A stretch of DNA of 5,766 nucleotides from a bacterium. Lineage in GTDB: Bacteria > 4484-113 > JALSIF01. The stretch is from positions 1 through 5,766 of the forward strand of contig JALSIF010000033.1 in NCBI GenBank assembly GCA_026981635.1, written 5' to 3'. The translations under genes and the position numbers were made by a program. The first letter of the stretch is position 1. Every line of letters starts with the position of its first letter. Positions 1 to 5,105 of the stretch are shown piece by piece. The notes under the pieces are model-generated. The model worked only from the letters and a program-made list of their open reading frames with translations, was not told where the DNA came from and did not search any database.

Positions 1-550
1 GGCAACGCCATCTCCATCGACTCGGACGGCATCTACCCCAAGGGTCTCTCGGTGAGGGGCTCGGGGTTCGTAACCCTGGGCGGGATGGTCTGGCCCTGGG
101 AGCTGGCCGAGGGGGAGATCCGCCACAAGCTGGCCTTCAGCTATGACTTCACCAAGGCGGGAGGGCCGGTTCCTCCGGCCACCGAGAGCAACGGTTGGTT
201 CGACCCCCCCCGACGCCATCCCCGAAGGCGCCATCGTCCAGCTTGACCCCAGTCTGGACCTGGACAGTCTGGACCTCACCCCCATTGAGCGCACCATCGC
301 CAAGGCCCTGCAGGACTACGGCATGGTGCTGGTGGACGGGGGTGGGGGCATCCAGCTCTACCTGGCCAGCCCCCTCGCCGCCGGCAAGAACCACTGGTAC
401 AGCCTGCCCGATGTGGACTGGATTGAGCTTAGCGGCATACCGGTGGACCGCTTCCGGGTGCTTAGACTCCCGCCCCAGTATGAACCGGACATAGAGGTGG
501 TGGATACCGGCTGCAACCGTTTCGCCAACCCCAATCCCAATCCCCAATAA
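1..550 (+). pseudogene. Conserved hypothetical protein, 5' truncated, frame broken at a C8 tract
   Basis: The gene enters from the left edge in frame 1 and reads openly until TGA at 244-246. From about base 212 the coding sense continues in frame 2 to TAA at 548-550. Joining 1-210 with 212-550 gives about 182 residues with no internal stop. The joined product runs from a segment around 'GSGFVTLGGMVWPWEL', through 'PATESNG', to 'IPEGAIVQLDPSLDLDSL', 'PIERTIAKALQDYGMVLVD' and a 'YLASP' segment. I recall this order (a 'PATRTDG'-like segment, then 'PEG..LRLDP', then 'ALQ.YG..V.D..G') from a family of uncharacterised, mostly actinobacterial proteins; no function is known to me. Both halves match the same family, so one ancestral gene with one extra C is the likely reading. 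The tail ends in an Asn-Pro repeat. It may be a true pseudogene or a homopolymer sequencing error. The family assignment is from memory and moderate. Confidence 0.6.
204..211 (+). other. C8 homopolymer at the frame break
   Basis: Eight consecutive C follow GA at 202-203. With seven C the frame would read Asp-Pro-Pro-Asp-Ala-Ile-Pro and run on to 550. With eight, translation switches to an Arg/Pro-rich frame that stops at 244-246. The break therefore sits exactly at this tract. Confidence 0.75.
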
Positions 551-582
551 GGACCGGTTAGTCCAGGGACTGATATGCAATC

Positions 583-696
583 ATGCCCCTCCTCATGGCG
601 GAGCTGTGGCTGATCCTGAGAGGGATCGTGGCCCTTTTCTTTGTCGCCCTGTTTATCCGCCTGCTAATGAGCAAGCGCCGCGGCTGGGAGGAGTGA
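583..696 (+). CDS. Small single-pass membrane protein (37 aa), hypothetical
   Basis: A 37-codon frame starts at ATG 583 and ends with TGA at 694-696. It has a short N-terminus with one Glu, a continuous hydrophobic stretch at about residues 8-29 (Leu, Val, Ala, Phe, Ile rich, broken by single arginines), and a basic C-terminal end containing 'SKRRG'. This is the layout of a one-helix membrane protein. By the positive-inside rule the basic C-terminus would face the cytoplasm. A weak AGGGA (565-569) lies 13 bases before the start. The frame sits in the only gap between the truncated gene (ends 550) and paaB (starts 724), on the same strand, and leaves only 27 bases before paaB. I do not recognise a family. 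A chance frame is possible, but the clean hydrophobic-then-basic pattern and the fit to the gap favour a real gene. Confidence 0.5.
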   Translation: MPLLMAELWLILRGIVALFFVALFIRLLMSKRRGWEE

Positions 697-723
697 TCGG
701 CCGCCCCGGGCGGGCCAGGTAAA

Positions 724-1197
724 ATGGGTGGGATGGTGAGGCGCTGGCACTTCAACCCCTACCACCAGCGGATTGACGAGTCCCTGGAGAAGGACCCCGG
801 TGAGGTGAGGGCCGACACCGAGTGGCCCGCCTGGCACGTCTTTCGCCAGCCCAAGCGGGGGGAGGCCCATGTCCTGGTGGGGATGGTCCATGCCCCCGAT
901 GCGGAGACCGCCCTGCTTCTGGCCAAGGAGCAGTACGCCCGGCGCGAAGACTGCGTAAATCTGTGGGTGGTGCGCACCGACCAGGTCCACGCCACCAGCT
1001 ATGAGGACGCCGACATGTTTGAGTTTGTAAGCGACCGCACCTACCGCCTCACTCGCGGGTTCCCGGTGGGCGAGAAGCTCAAGAAGATCAAGGCGGGAGA
1101 CCCCTACGCCGAGCGCCTGGAGACCCTGGAAGAGATAGAAAAAGAGCACGCGGGAAAGAAAATACCCCAGGAGGCTAGCGGTGACGGCTCCGACTGA
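724..1197 (+). CDS. paaB: Phenylacetyl-CoA epoxidase (1,2-ring) subunit PaaB, extended form
   Basis: The 157-residue product holds a clear PaaB core at about residues 33-115: 'EWPAWHVFRQPKRGEAHV', then 'VGMVHAPDAETALLLAK', 'YARRE' and 'NLWVVRTDQV'. This parallels E. coli PaaB as I remember it (WP.YEVFVR.K.G.SH.HVGSLHA.D...AL..ARD.YTRR.E..SIWVV). In characterised systems PaaB is a small non-catalytic subunit that bridges PaaAC heterodimers of the cytoplasmic multicomponent oxygenase, which forms an epoxide on phenylacetyl-CoA. E. coli PaaB is about 95 residues. This protein adds about 32 residues in front and a charged, helix-prone tail of about 40 residues (Lys/Glu rich). The start is uncertain: AGGT at 717-720 is only three bases from ATG 724, and ATG 733 in the same frame is an alternative. 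The last 17 bases overlap paaC, so the two are probably translationally coupled. The substrate is not proven. Confidence 0.87.
   Translation: MGGMVRRWHFNPYHQRIDESLEKDPGEVRADTEWPAWHVFRQPKRGEAHVLVGMVHAPDAETALLLAKEQYARREDCVNLWVVRTDQVHATSYEDADMFEFVSDRTYRLTRGFPVGEKLKKIKAGDPYAERLETLEEIEKEHAGKKIPQEASGDGSD
1169..1174 (+). promoter_or_regulatory. Ribosome binding site AGGAGG of paaC
   Basis: AGGAGG lies inside the paaB coding sequence, six bases before GTG at 1181. It decides the non-ATG start of paaC and supports coupled translation across the 17-base overlap. Confidence 0.85.
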
Positions 1198-1987
1198 CCC
1201 CGCCCTGAGGGAGGCCCTGGCCTCCTACCTCCTCGCCCTGGCCGACGATGAGCTGATCATCGGCCACCGCCTCTCCGAGTGGACCGGCCTGGGGCCCATC
1301 ATTGAAGAGGACATCGCCTGCTCCTCCATGGCCCAGGATGAGCTGGGCCACTCCCTCACCTACCACCGCCTGCGCAAATCCCTGGGGGTGGAGGAGGACC
1401 CCGACACCCTAAACTTCACCCGTCCCCCCGAGCAGTTTCTAAACGCCCTCCTCTGCGAGCTTCCCCGGGGCGACTACGGGTTTACCCTGGTGCGCCAGAC
1501 CCTCTATGACCTAGCCGAGTTCACCCGCCTGGAGGCCCACGCCGAGTCCTCCTCCTGGGAGGAGCTGGCCGAGGCCAGCCGAAAGCTCATGCAGGAGGAG
1601 AAGTACCACTTGGCCCACGGCGAGGCCATGACCCGCCGCCTGGCCACCGCCACCGACGAGTCCCGCCGGCGCATCCGCGATGCCTTCCATGAGCTTTTCC
1701 CCTACGCCCTGGGCCTGTTTGAGCCCCTGCCCCAGGAGGAACTGCTGGTCCAGGCGGGGATAAAGCCCGGCGAGAAGGAGCTTATGGACCGTTTCCTGGA
1801 CCGGTTGGACGGTTTCCTGGAGGGGACCGACCTGGAGGTGCCCGCCATTCGCTCCCTGGAAGGTGGCTGGGAACCTAAGGTGAGGCCGGTATTCGGCGGC
1901 CGCAAGGGTGAGCACACTGAACACTTGGCGAAGCTCCTTGGGGCCATGCAGATGCTGGTTCGGGAGCACCCCGGCGCCCAGTGGTAG
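1181..1987 (+). CDS. paaC: Phenylacetyl-CoA epoxidase subunit PaaC (ferritin-like fold)
   Basis: GTG start, TAG stop, 268 residues, close to the roughly 250 of known PaaC. Landmarks shared with E. coli PaaC as I recall it: 'LADDELIIGHRLSEWTG' (15-36 region), 'DTLNFTR..EQFLNALLCELP' (76-95), 'EEKYHLAHG' (139-147), and the C-terminal 'GGRKGEHTEHLAKLLGAMQ' (239-257) ending in 'PGAQW'. PaaC normally pairs with catalytic PaaA as a structural subunit with a degenerate di-iron site. Here the metal-type motifs look intact: Glu24 in helix 1, Glu54-x-x-His57 in helix 2 ('QDELGH'), Asp110/Glu113 in helix 3, and Glu140-x-x-His143 in helix 4. That is the E...ExxH...E...ExxH order of ferritin-like di-iron proteins. 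E. coli PaaC has Gln in place of the first motif's His. No paaA is adjacent, so this subunit could be structural with a paaA elsewhere, or itself metal-binding. Confidence 0.9.
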   Translation: MTAPTDPALREALASYLLALADDELIIGHRLSEWTGLGPIIEEDIACSSMAQDELGHSLTYHRLRKSLGVEEDPDTLNFTRPPEQFLNALLCELPRGDYGFTLVRQTLYDLAEFTRLEAHAESSSWEELAEASRKLMQEEKYHLAHGEAMTRRLATATDESRRRIRDAFHELFPYALGLFEPLPQEELLVQAGIKPGEKELMDRFLDRLDGFLEGTDLEVPAIRSLEGGWEPKVRPVFGGRKGEHTEHLAKLLGAMQMLVREHPGAQW

Positions 1988-2033
1988 GAAGGCGGAGCCC
2001 GAACGAGATAACCTTGACTTAGAAGACCCCAGG

Positions 2034-2540
2034 ATGAGCGAGGAAAAGGGAAAAGAGGGAGAGAGGAGCGAGCGGGAACGCCGGGTCTGGGAGCTTCTAG
2101 CCCAGGTCACCGACCCGGAGATCCCCACCGTAAACATCGTTGAGCTGGGCCTGATTGAGTACGTCCAGGTGGAGGGAAACCAGGTTGAGGTGGGCTTCGT
2201 CCCCACCTTTGCCGGCTGCCCCGCCCTGGGGGTAATAAAGATCCAGATCGCCAAGGTGCTCATGGAGGCGGGCTTTGCCCCCCGGGTAAAGGTTTTGGAC
2301 ATCGTCTGGTCCACCGACCGCATCGCCGAGAGCGCCCGCCAGAAGATGAAGGAGATCGGCCTCTCGCCCCCGCGCCGCCATGGGGGAAGCTTTGACCCCC
2401 ACCTCACTGAGAAGGTGGCCTGCCCCTACTGTGGCTCAACCGAGACGGTGATGGAGAGCCCCTTCGGCCCCACTTTATGTCGGGCCATCTACTACTGCCG
2501 CGCCTGCCAGCAGCCCTTTGAGAAGTTCAAGGAGCTTTAG
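2034..2540 (+). CDS. paaD: Phenylacetate-CoA oxygenase accessory protein PaaD (DUF59/MIP18 domain plus zinc ribbon)
   Basis: 168 residues from ATG 2034 to TAG 2538-2540, close to E. coli PaaD in length. Residues about 17-110 form the DUF59 (MIP18-like) domain, with 'VTDPEIPTVNIVELGLI' (25-41) and the conserved Cys62 in 'FAGCPALGVI'. The C-terminal part is a Cys-rich ribbon: Cys130-x-x-Cys133, Cys149, and Cys155-x-x-Cys158 before 'PFEKFK', as in PaaD of known operons. PaaD is thought to help assemble the metal or Fe-S centres of the epoxidase. The frame is open further upstream (to about 1908), but that stretch overlaps paaC in a shadow frame. I chose 2034 because the product begins just before the domain and AGAAG at 2021-2025 can serve as a weak binding site. 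The N-terminus is Lys/Glu/Arg rich. There are 46 bases between paaC and this start. Confidence 0.9.
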   Translation: MSEEKGKEGERSERERRVWELLAQVTDPEIPTVNIVELGLIEYVQVEGNQVEVGFVPTFAGCPALGVIKIQIAKVLMEAGFAPRVKVLDIVWSTDRIAESARQKMKEIGLSPPRRHGGSFDPHLTEKVACPYCGSTETVMESPFGPTLCRAIYYCRACQQPFEKFKEL

Positions 2541-2562
2541 CTCTTGGTACATACACCCACTT

Positions 2563-2901
2563 TCAGTAGTACCTGGCCAGCACCCGGGCGATGGTGCGAA
2601 GTTTATCCTCTACCACCCTTCTCTCTTCTCCCTCCTCTCCCAGCCGGTCGGCGGTCTTTTCCAGCAGCAGCGAGAGCATAAAGGAGAAGGACTTGTTCAG
2701 CGCCTGGCGGGCGGCGGCCAGCTGCTGGGCGATGGCCTCGCAGGGGGCTTCCTCCTCCACCATCCGGCGAATGGCCCGAAGCTGCCCCTCAATGCGGGAA
2801 AGCCTTGCCTCCAGGGCCTGCTTCTCCCCCTCGCTGATCAGCCTTACCTCCTCGGTGACCAGGGGGTGCTCCGATTCTGAGCGGTGGTTGTGCTTTGCCA
2901 T
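2563..2901 (-). CDS. CsoR/FrmR/RcnR-family (DUF156) transcriptional repressor, atypical sensor site
   Basis: 112 residues, last gene of the minus-strand operon. The signature 'RLSRIEGQLRAIRRMVEEE' (33-51) followed by Cys54 and 'QLAAARQALNK' marks the all-helical DUF156 family, whose tetramers bind GC-rich pseudo-palindromes and release DNA on sensing Cu, Ni/Co, formaldehyde or sulfane sulfur. In CsoR the next ligands lie 25 (His) and 29 (Cys) residues after the first Cys. CstR keeps the second Cys at +29 with Asn at +25. Here those positions are Leu79 and Thr83, so Cys54 is the only cysteine. The N-terminus instead has several His (residues 4, 6, 12), and the C-terminal helix is long, ending in Tyr-Tyr. 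It starts 15 bases after the DsrE2-like gene, with GGGGA (plus 2910-2914) as binding site. Context points to control of sulfur genes through the operator at 5090-5105. The inducer is unknown. Confidence 0.88.
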   Translation of the reverse strand: MAKHNHRSESEHPLVTEEVRLISEGEKQALEARLSRIEGQLRAIRRMVEEEAPCEAIAQQLAAARQALNKSFSFMLSLLLEKTADRLGEEGEERRVVEDKLRTIARVLARYY

Positions 2902-2916
2902 GATGAGTGTCCCCGG

Positions 2917-3516
2917 CTAGATGAACAGGGCGGTGCGGGCCCTCAGGGCTTCGCCCAGGAAGGTGCCCACTCCCCCAAACTCCACCCCCTCCATGAGCTC
3001 GCCGTCTGATATCCCCATCACCTGCTGGCTCATGTCGCAGGAGACGAAGCGCACGCCGAGCTCTCGGGCAAGCTCCATCAGCTCCTCCAGGGAGCTTACT
3101 CCCTGCTTTTTCATCATCGCCCGAAGCATCTTTGCCCCCATGCCGAAGAAGTTGAGCTTGGATACCCCAAGCCCCCGGGTGGAGGCGGGGCTCATCAGGG
3201 CCATCATCTTCTGCATGAAGTTCTTCCCCGCCAGCTTTTTCCCCTTGCGGATGGCGGAGAGGCCCCAGAAGGTGAAGAACATGGTCACCTCCATCCCCAT
3301 GGCGGCCGCCCCGGTGGCGATGACGAAGGCGGCCAGCACCCGGTCAAGGTCGCCGGAAAAGACCACCATGGCTACCTTGTCCTCCGGCACCCGCCGGCTG
3401 AGCTCCTCCACCCTCTGCTCAAGCTTTTTGATCCGCTCCGCCAGCTCACTTGCTCCACCAGCACCGTTGGCGGTGCCGGCCTCGCCCACGCTCTTTTCCA
3501 TCTGGTTCTCTTTCAT
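2917..3516 (-). CDS. DsrE2-like (DsrE/DsrF-type) sulfur-transfer protein with N-terminal coiled coil
   Basis: 199 residues. Residues about 24-43 ('ELAERIKKLEQRVEELSRR') are heptad-like and predict a short coiled coil, after a small Gly/Ala-rich N-terminus. The rest is the DsrE2 type: 'KVAMVVFSGDLDRVLAAF' (47-64), a hydrophobic 'ATGAAAMGMEVTMFFTFWGL' segment (67-86), a Lys/Met-rich middle, and Cys160 in 'VRFVSCDMSQQVMGI', followed by a Gly-rich end. Cys160 is the only cysteine and matches the position of the sulfur-accepting Cys in DsrE-like proteins. DsrE2 proteins are often encoded beside TusA and rhodanese and are thought to relay persulfide sulfur; the hydrophobic segments suggest membrane contact in some members. 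GGAGG (plus 3526-3530) is nine bases before the ATG. It is 24 bases downstream of tusA and 15 upstream of the repressor, so co-transcription is likely. Confidence 0.87.
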   Translation of the reverse strand: MKENQMEKSVGEAGTANGAGGASELAERIKKLEQRVEELSRRVPEDKVAMVVFSGDLDRVLAAFVIATGAAAMGMEVTMFFTFWGLSAIRKGKKLAGKNFMQKMMALMSPASTRGLGVSKLNFFGMGAKMLRAMMKKQGVSSLEELMELARELGVRFVSCDMSQQVMGISDGELMEGVEFGGVGTFLGEALRARTALFI

Positions 3517-3540
3517 CTCCGACTACCTCCCTTGACGGTC

Positions 3541-3804
3541 TCAGGCGGTCTTCCTCAGGTAGTGGAGGTAGAGCTTTCTGCCCTCCTCCTCCACCTCGTG
3601 CTGGGCCAACAGCTCAAAGTCACTGGCGCTCTGGGCCCAGCCCTGAAAGTCCTTGATGGAACCGCGGTCGGTGGCCACCACCCGGAGCACCTGCCCCGGC
3701 TCAAGCTCCTTTAGGGCCTGGCGCGCCTTCACCACCGGCATAGGACAGCTTAGCCCCCTGGCGTCCACCTCCAGGTCAAACTGGATCTCCACCTGGTCAC
3801 TCAT
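3541..3804 (-). CDS. tusA: TusA-like sulfur carrier protein
   Basis: 87 residues. 'VDARGLSCPMPVVKARQAL' near the N-terminus is the TusA/SirA signature (D.RGL.CP.PV...). Its Cys in the CPxP motif carries persulfide sulfur, and it is the only cysteine. The rest ('ELEPGQVLRVVATDRGSIKDFQGW' region) fits the two-layer alpha/beta fold, including the usual 'L..G..L.V..TD.GS..D...W' order. Length is typical (about 80). Start: ATG at 3804 is chosen because GGAGGTG (plus 3811-3817) lies six bases before it. The frame extends upstream to 3888 only as an overlap with the preceding gene. The start overlaps that gene's stop in ATGAGTGA, so translation is coupled. TusA probably takes sulfur from the rhodanese or DsrE2 partner encoded on either side. 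Confidence 0.93.
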   Translation of the reverse strand: MSDQVEIQFDLEVDARGLSCPMPVVKARQALKELEPGQVLRVVATDRGSIKDFQGWAQSASDFELLAQHEVEEEGRKLYLHYLRKTA

Positions 3805-5062
3805 CACCATCACCTCCATCGGGGTTTCCGTTGCCCTCGGCCCCCTGATAGGCCTGGGCCAGGGCGCAGATGTTCTTGCCCAGCTCAAGCTCGCTTGCCT
3901 TCTCCTCGTCGGGTCTCACCAGCCCGCCGTTTACCCGCTTGATCTCCACATACTGCTCGGGAAACTCGGGCAGGCTGGAAAGTAGATAGCGGATGTAGGC
4001 CTCCTCCCCCTCCTCAAGCTTACTAAGTCCCTCGTTTTCTTTCCTCAGCCGACCAAGCTCGCGGCGAAAGATCCCCCACTCATCGGCCTCGGCCAGCTTG
4101 CTGAAGTGACCCGGCAGCACCACCGTCTCGCCGGGAAGCTCGGCCAGCCGCCTGAGGGAGCGGTAGTGGATGGGCGCCCAGCGCTCCCCCTGTCCGCCCA
4201 GGTCGGGCCGCGCCACCGAGTCAATGAAGATGGTGTCCCCGGTAAGCAGGAAGCGGTCGTCCACCACCAGGGCGGTGTTGCCCAGGGTGTGGCCGGGCAC
4301 ATGTAGCACCCTCACCTTGCTCTCCCCAAAGCCGATCTCGCTTCCCTCCCTCAGGTAGTCATACTCAAGTTCAGCCGGCAGCATGTCAATGGGGTGGATG
4401 CCGTCGTAGGGGTGGAGGTAGTAGGGAACCCCAAGGCGGGCGGCAAGCTCCGGGCCCCCGCTGATGTGGTCGGCGTGGGCGTGAGTATCAATCACCGCAA
4501 CGAGCTTTGCCCCCCGCTCCCTGAGCACCTCCTCGTAGGGGCGAAGATGCCTGCCCGGGTCAACCACCACCGCTTCACCCCGGCTGATGGCCACATAGCT
4601 GAGGCATCCCCGGGCGATGCGCTGTCCCTGGAGTAGGGTGAGCCGCTCCCCCTGCTCCACCAGAGCGAAGCGGTAAAAGTTGCCCCAGGCCACCATCCCG
4701 CCGGCCAGGTTCACCGCCCGGTAGCCCAGCCTGCGCAGCGCCTGGGCCACCAGGTCGGAGGTGTCCCCCTTGGCGCAGACCACCAGGATCTCCCCTTCGC
4801 GGGGAAGCCGGTCGGTCAGGTGGCGCTCGGCGTAGGTGGCGAGGGCCCCCACCACATCGTCTCCCTCCAGGTAGTCAAACATCTCAAAGTAGGGCTGGTT
4901 TACCGCCTCCAGGGGCCCGTCCCGGCCCTCCAGCCGCCAGCGTTCAAACTCGTCCCGGTTGCGCACATCCAGCACGAAGGGGCGCTCCCCGGCCATCAGC
5001 CGATCGGCAAGTGCGCTCGCCCCGATCTGAAAGTCACTCTGAGTTTGGGTCATGCTTTCCAT
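3797..5062 (-). CDS. Rhodanese-metallo-beta-lactamase fusion, persulfide dioxygenase (ETHE1/CstB-like)
   Basis: 421 residues. Residues about 12-130 are a rhodanese domain: 'PFVLDVRNRDEFERW' (28-42), and an active loop at Cys96 ('VVCAKGDTSD') leading into 'LGYRAVNLAGGMVAW'. Residues about 138-330 are a metallo-beta-lactamase domain with 'THAHADH' (193-199), His258 in 'VPGHT', Asp276 in 'TGDTIFID', 'ARPDLGG' (284-290) and His319 in 'LPGH'. The 'THAHADHISGG' and 'RPDLGG' forms are those of ETHE1-type persulfide dioxygenases, which oxidise glutathione or coenzyme A persulfide to sulfite with one Fe(II). A tail (about 340-421) carries 'VEIKRVNGGL' and Cys399, ending Gly/Asp-rich. The order is rhodanese first, the reverse of CstB. 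Start: ATG 5062 follows GGAGGT (plus 5072-5077) by nine bases. The frame is open to ATG 5086, but that would place the binding site inside the coding region and abut the operator. First gene of the operon. Confidence 0.9.
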   Translation of the reverse strand: MESMTQTQSDFQIGASALADRLMAGERPFVLDVRNRDEFERWRLEGRDGPLEAVNQPYFEMFDYLEGDDVVGALATYAERHLTDRLPREGEILVVCAKGDTSDLVAQALRRLGYRAVNLAGGMVAWGNFYRFALVEQGERLTLLQGQRIARGCLSYVAISRGEAVVVDPGRHLRPYEEVLRERGAKLVAVIDTHAHADHISGGPELAARLGVPYYLHPYDGIHPIDMLPAELEYDYLREGSEIGFGESKVRVLHVPGHTLGNTALVVDDRFLLTGDTIFIDSVARPDLGGQGERWAPIHYRSLRRLAELPGETVVLPGHFSKLAEADEWGIFRRELGRLRKENEGLSKLEEGEEAYIRYLLSSLPEFPEQYVEIKRVNGGLVRPDEEKASELELGKNICALAQAYQGAEGNGNPDGGDGDE

Positions 5063-5071
5063 GGCTGTCCT

Positions 5072-5077
5072 ACCTCC
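5072..5077 (-). promoter_or_regulatory. Ribosome binding site of the rhodanese-MBL gene
   Basis: The minus strand reads GGAGGT here, nine bases before the ATG at 5060-5062. It argues against the longer in-frame start at 5086. Confidence 0.85.
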
Positions 5078-5089
5078 GATGAGCATACC

Positions 5090-5105
5090 ATACCCCGTAG
5101 GGTAT
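5090..5105. promoter_or_regulatory. CsoR-family operator (inverted repeat)
   Basis: ATACCCCGTAGGGTAT consists of perfect 6-base arms ATACCC and GGGTAT around the 4-base centre CGTA. AT-flanked runs of C and G in this arrangement are typical of CsoR/CstR-type operators. It lies 27 bases upstream of the ATG at 5062, where a repressor would block the promoter. An extra ATACC half (5085-5089) directly abuts it. The operon it precedes encodes a CsoR-family protein as its last gene. The binding itself is inferred. Confidence 0.78.

Noticed and set aside
664-1149. Minus-strand frame of 161 codons opposite paaB
   Set aside because: paaB on the other strand is recognised by its conserved motifs; the minus frame shows no domain.
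1908-2033. Upstream extension of the paaD frame
   Set aside because: Most of it is an out-of-frame reading of the conserved paaC C-terminus, and the PaaD family begins close to ATG 2034.
1511-2407. Long minus-strand frame (298 codons) under paaC and paaD
   Set aside because: It is antisense to two clearly recognised genes and its product is Gly/Leu/Pro/Ser-biased; long shadow frames are expected in GC-rich DNA.
2546-2573. GGTAC ... GTACC inverted repeat between the convergent genes as a terminator
   Set aside because: The stem is only five pairs with an 18-base loop, is not GC-rich, and has no T-run on either strand; part of it lies inside the repressor gene's 3' end.
3805-3888. Longer start (3888) for TusA
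   Set aside because: It would overlap the upstream gene by over 80 bases and add an N-terminus atypical for TusA; ATG 3804 has a binding site at the right distance.
5063-5086. Longer start (ATG 5086) for the rhodanese-MBL gene
   Set aside because: It would encode the GGAGGT binding site as protein and start right beside the operator; ATG 5062 has proper spacing from GGAGGT.
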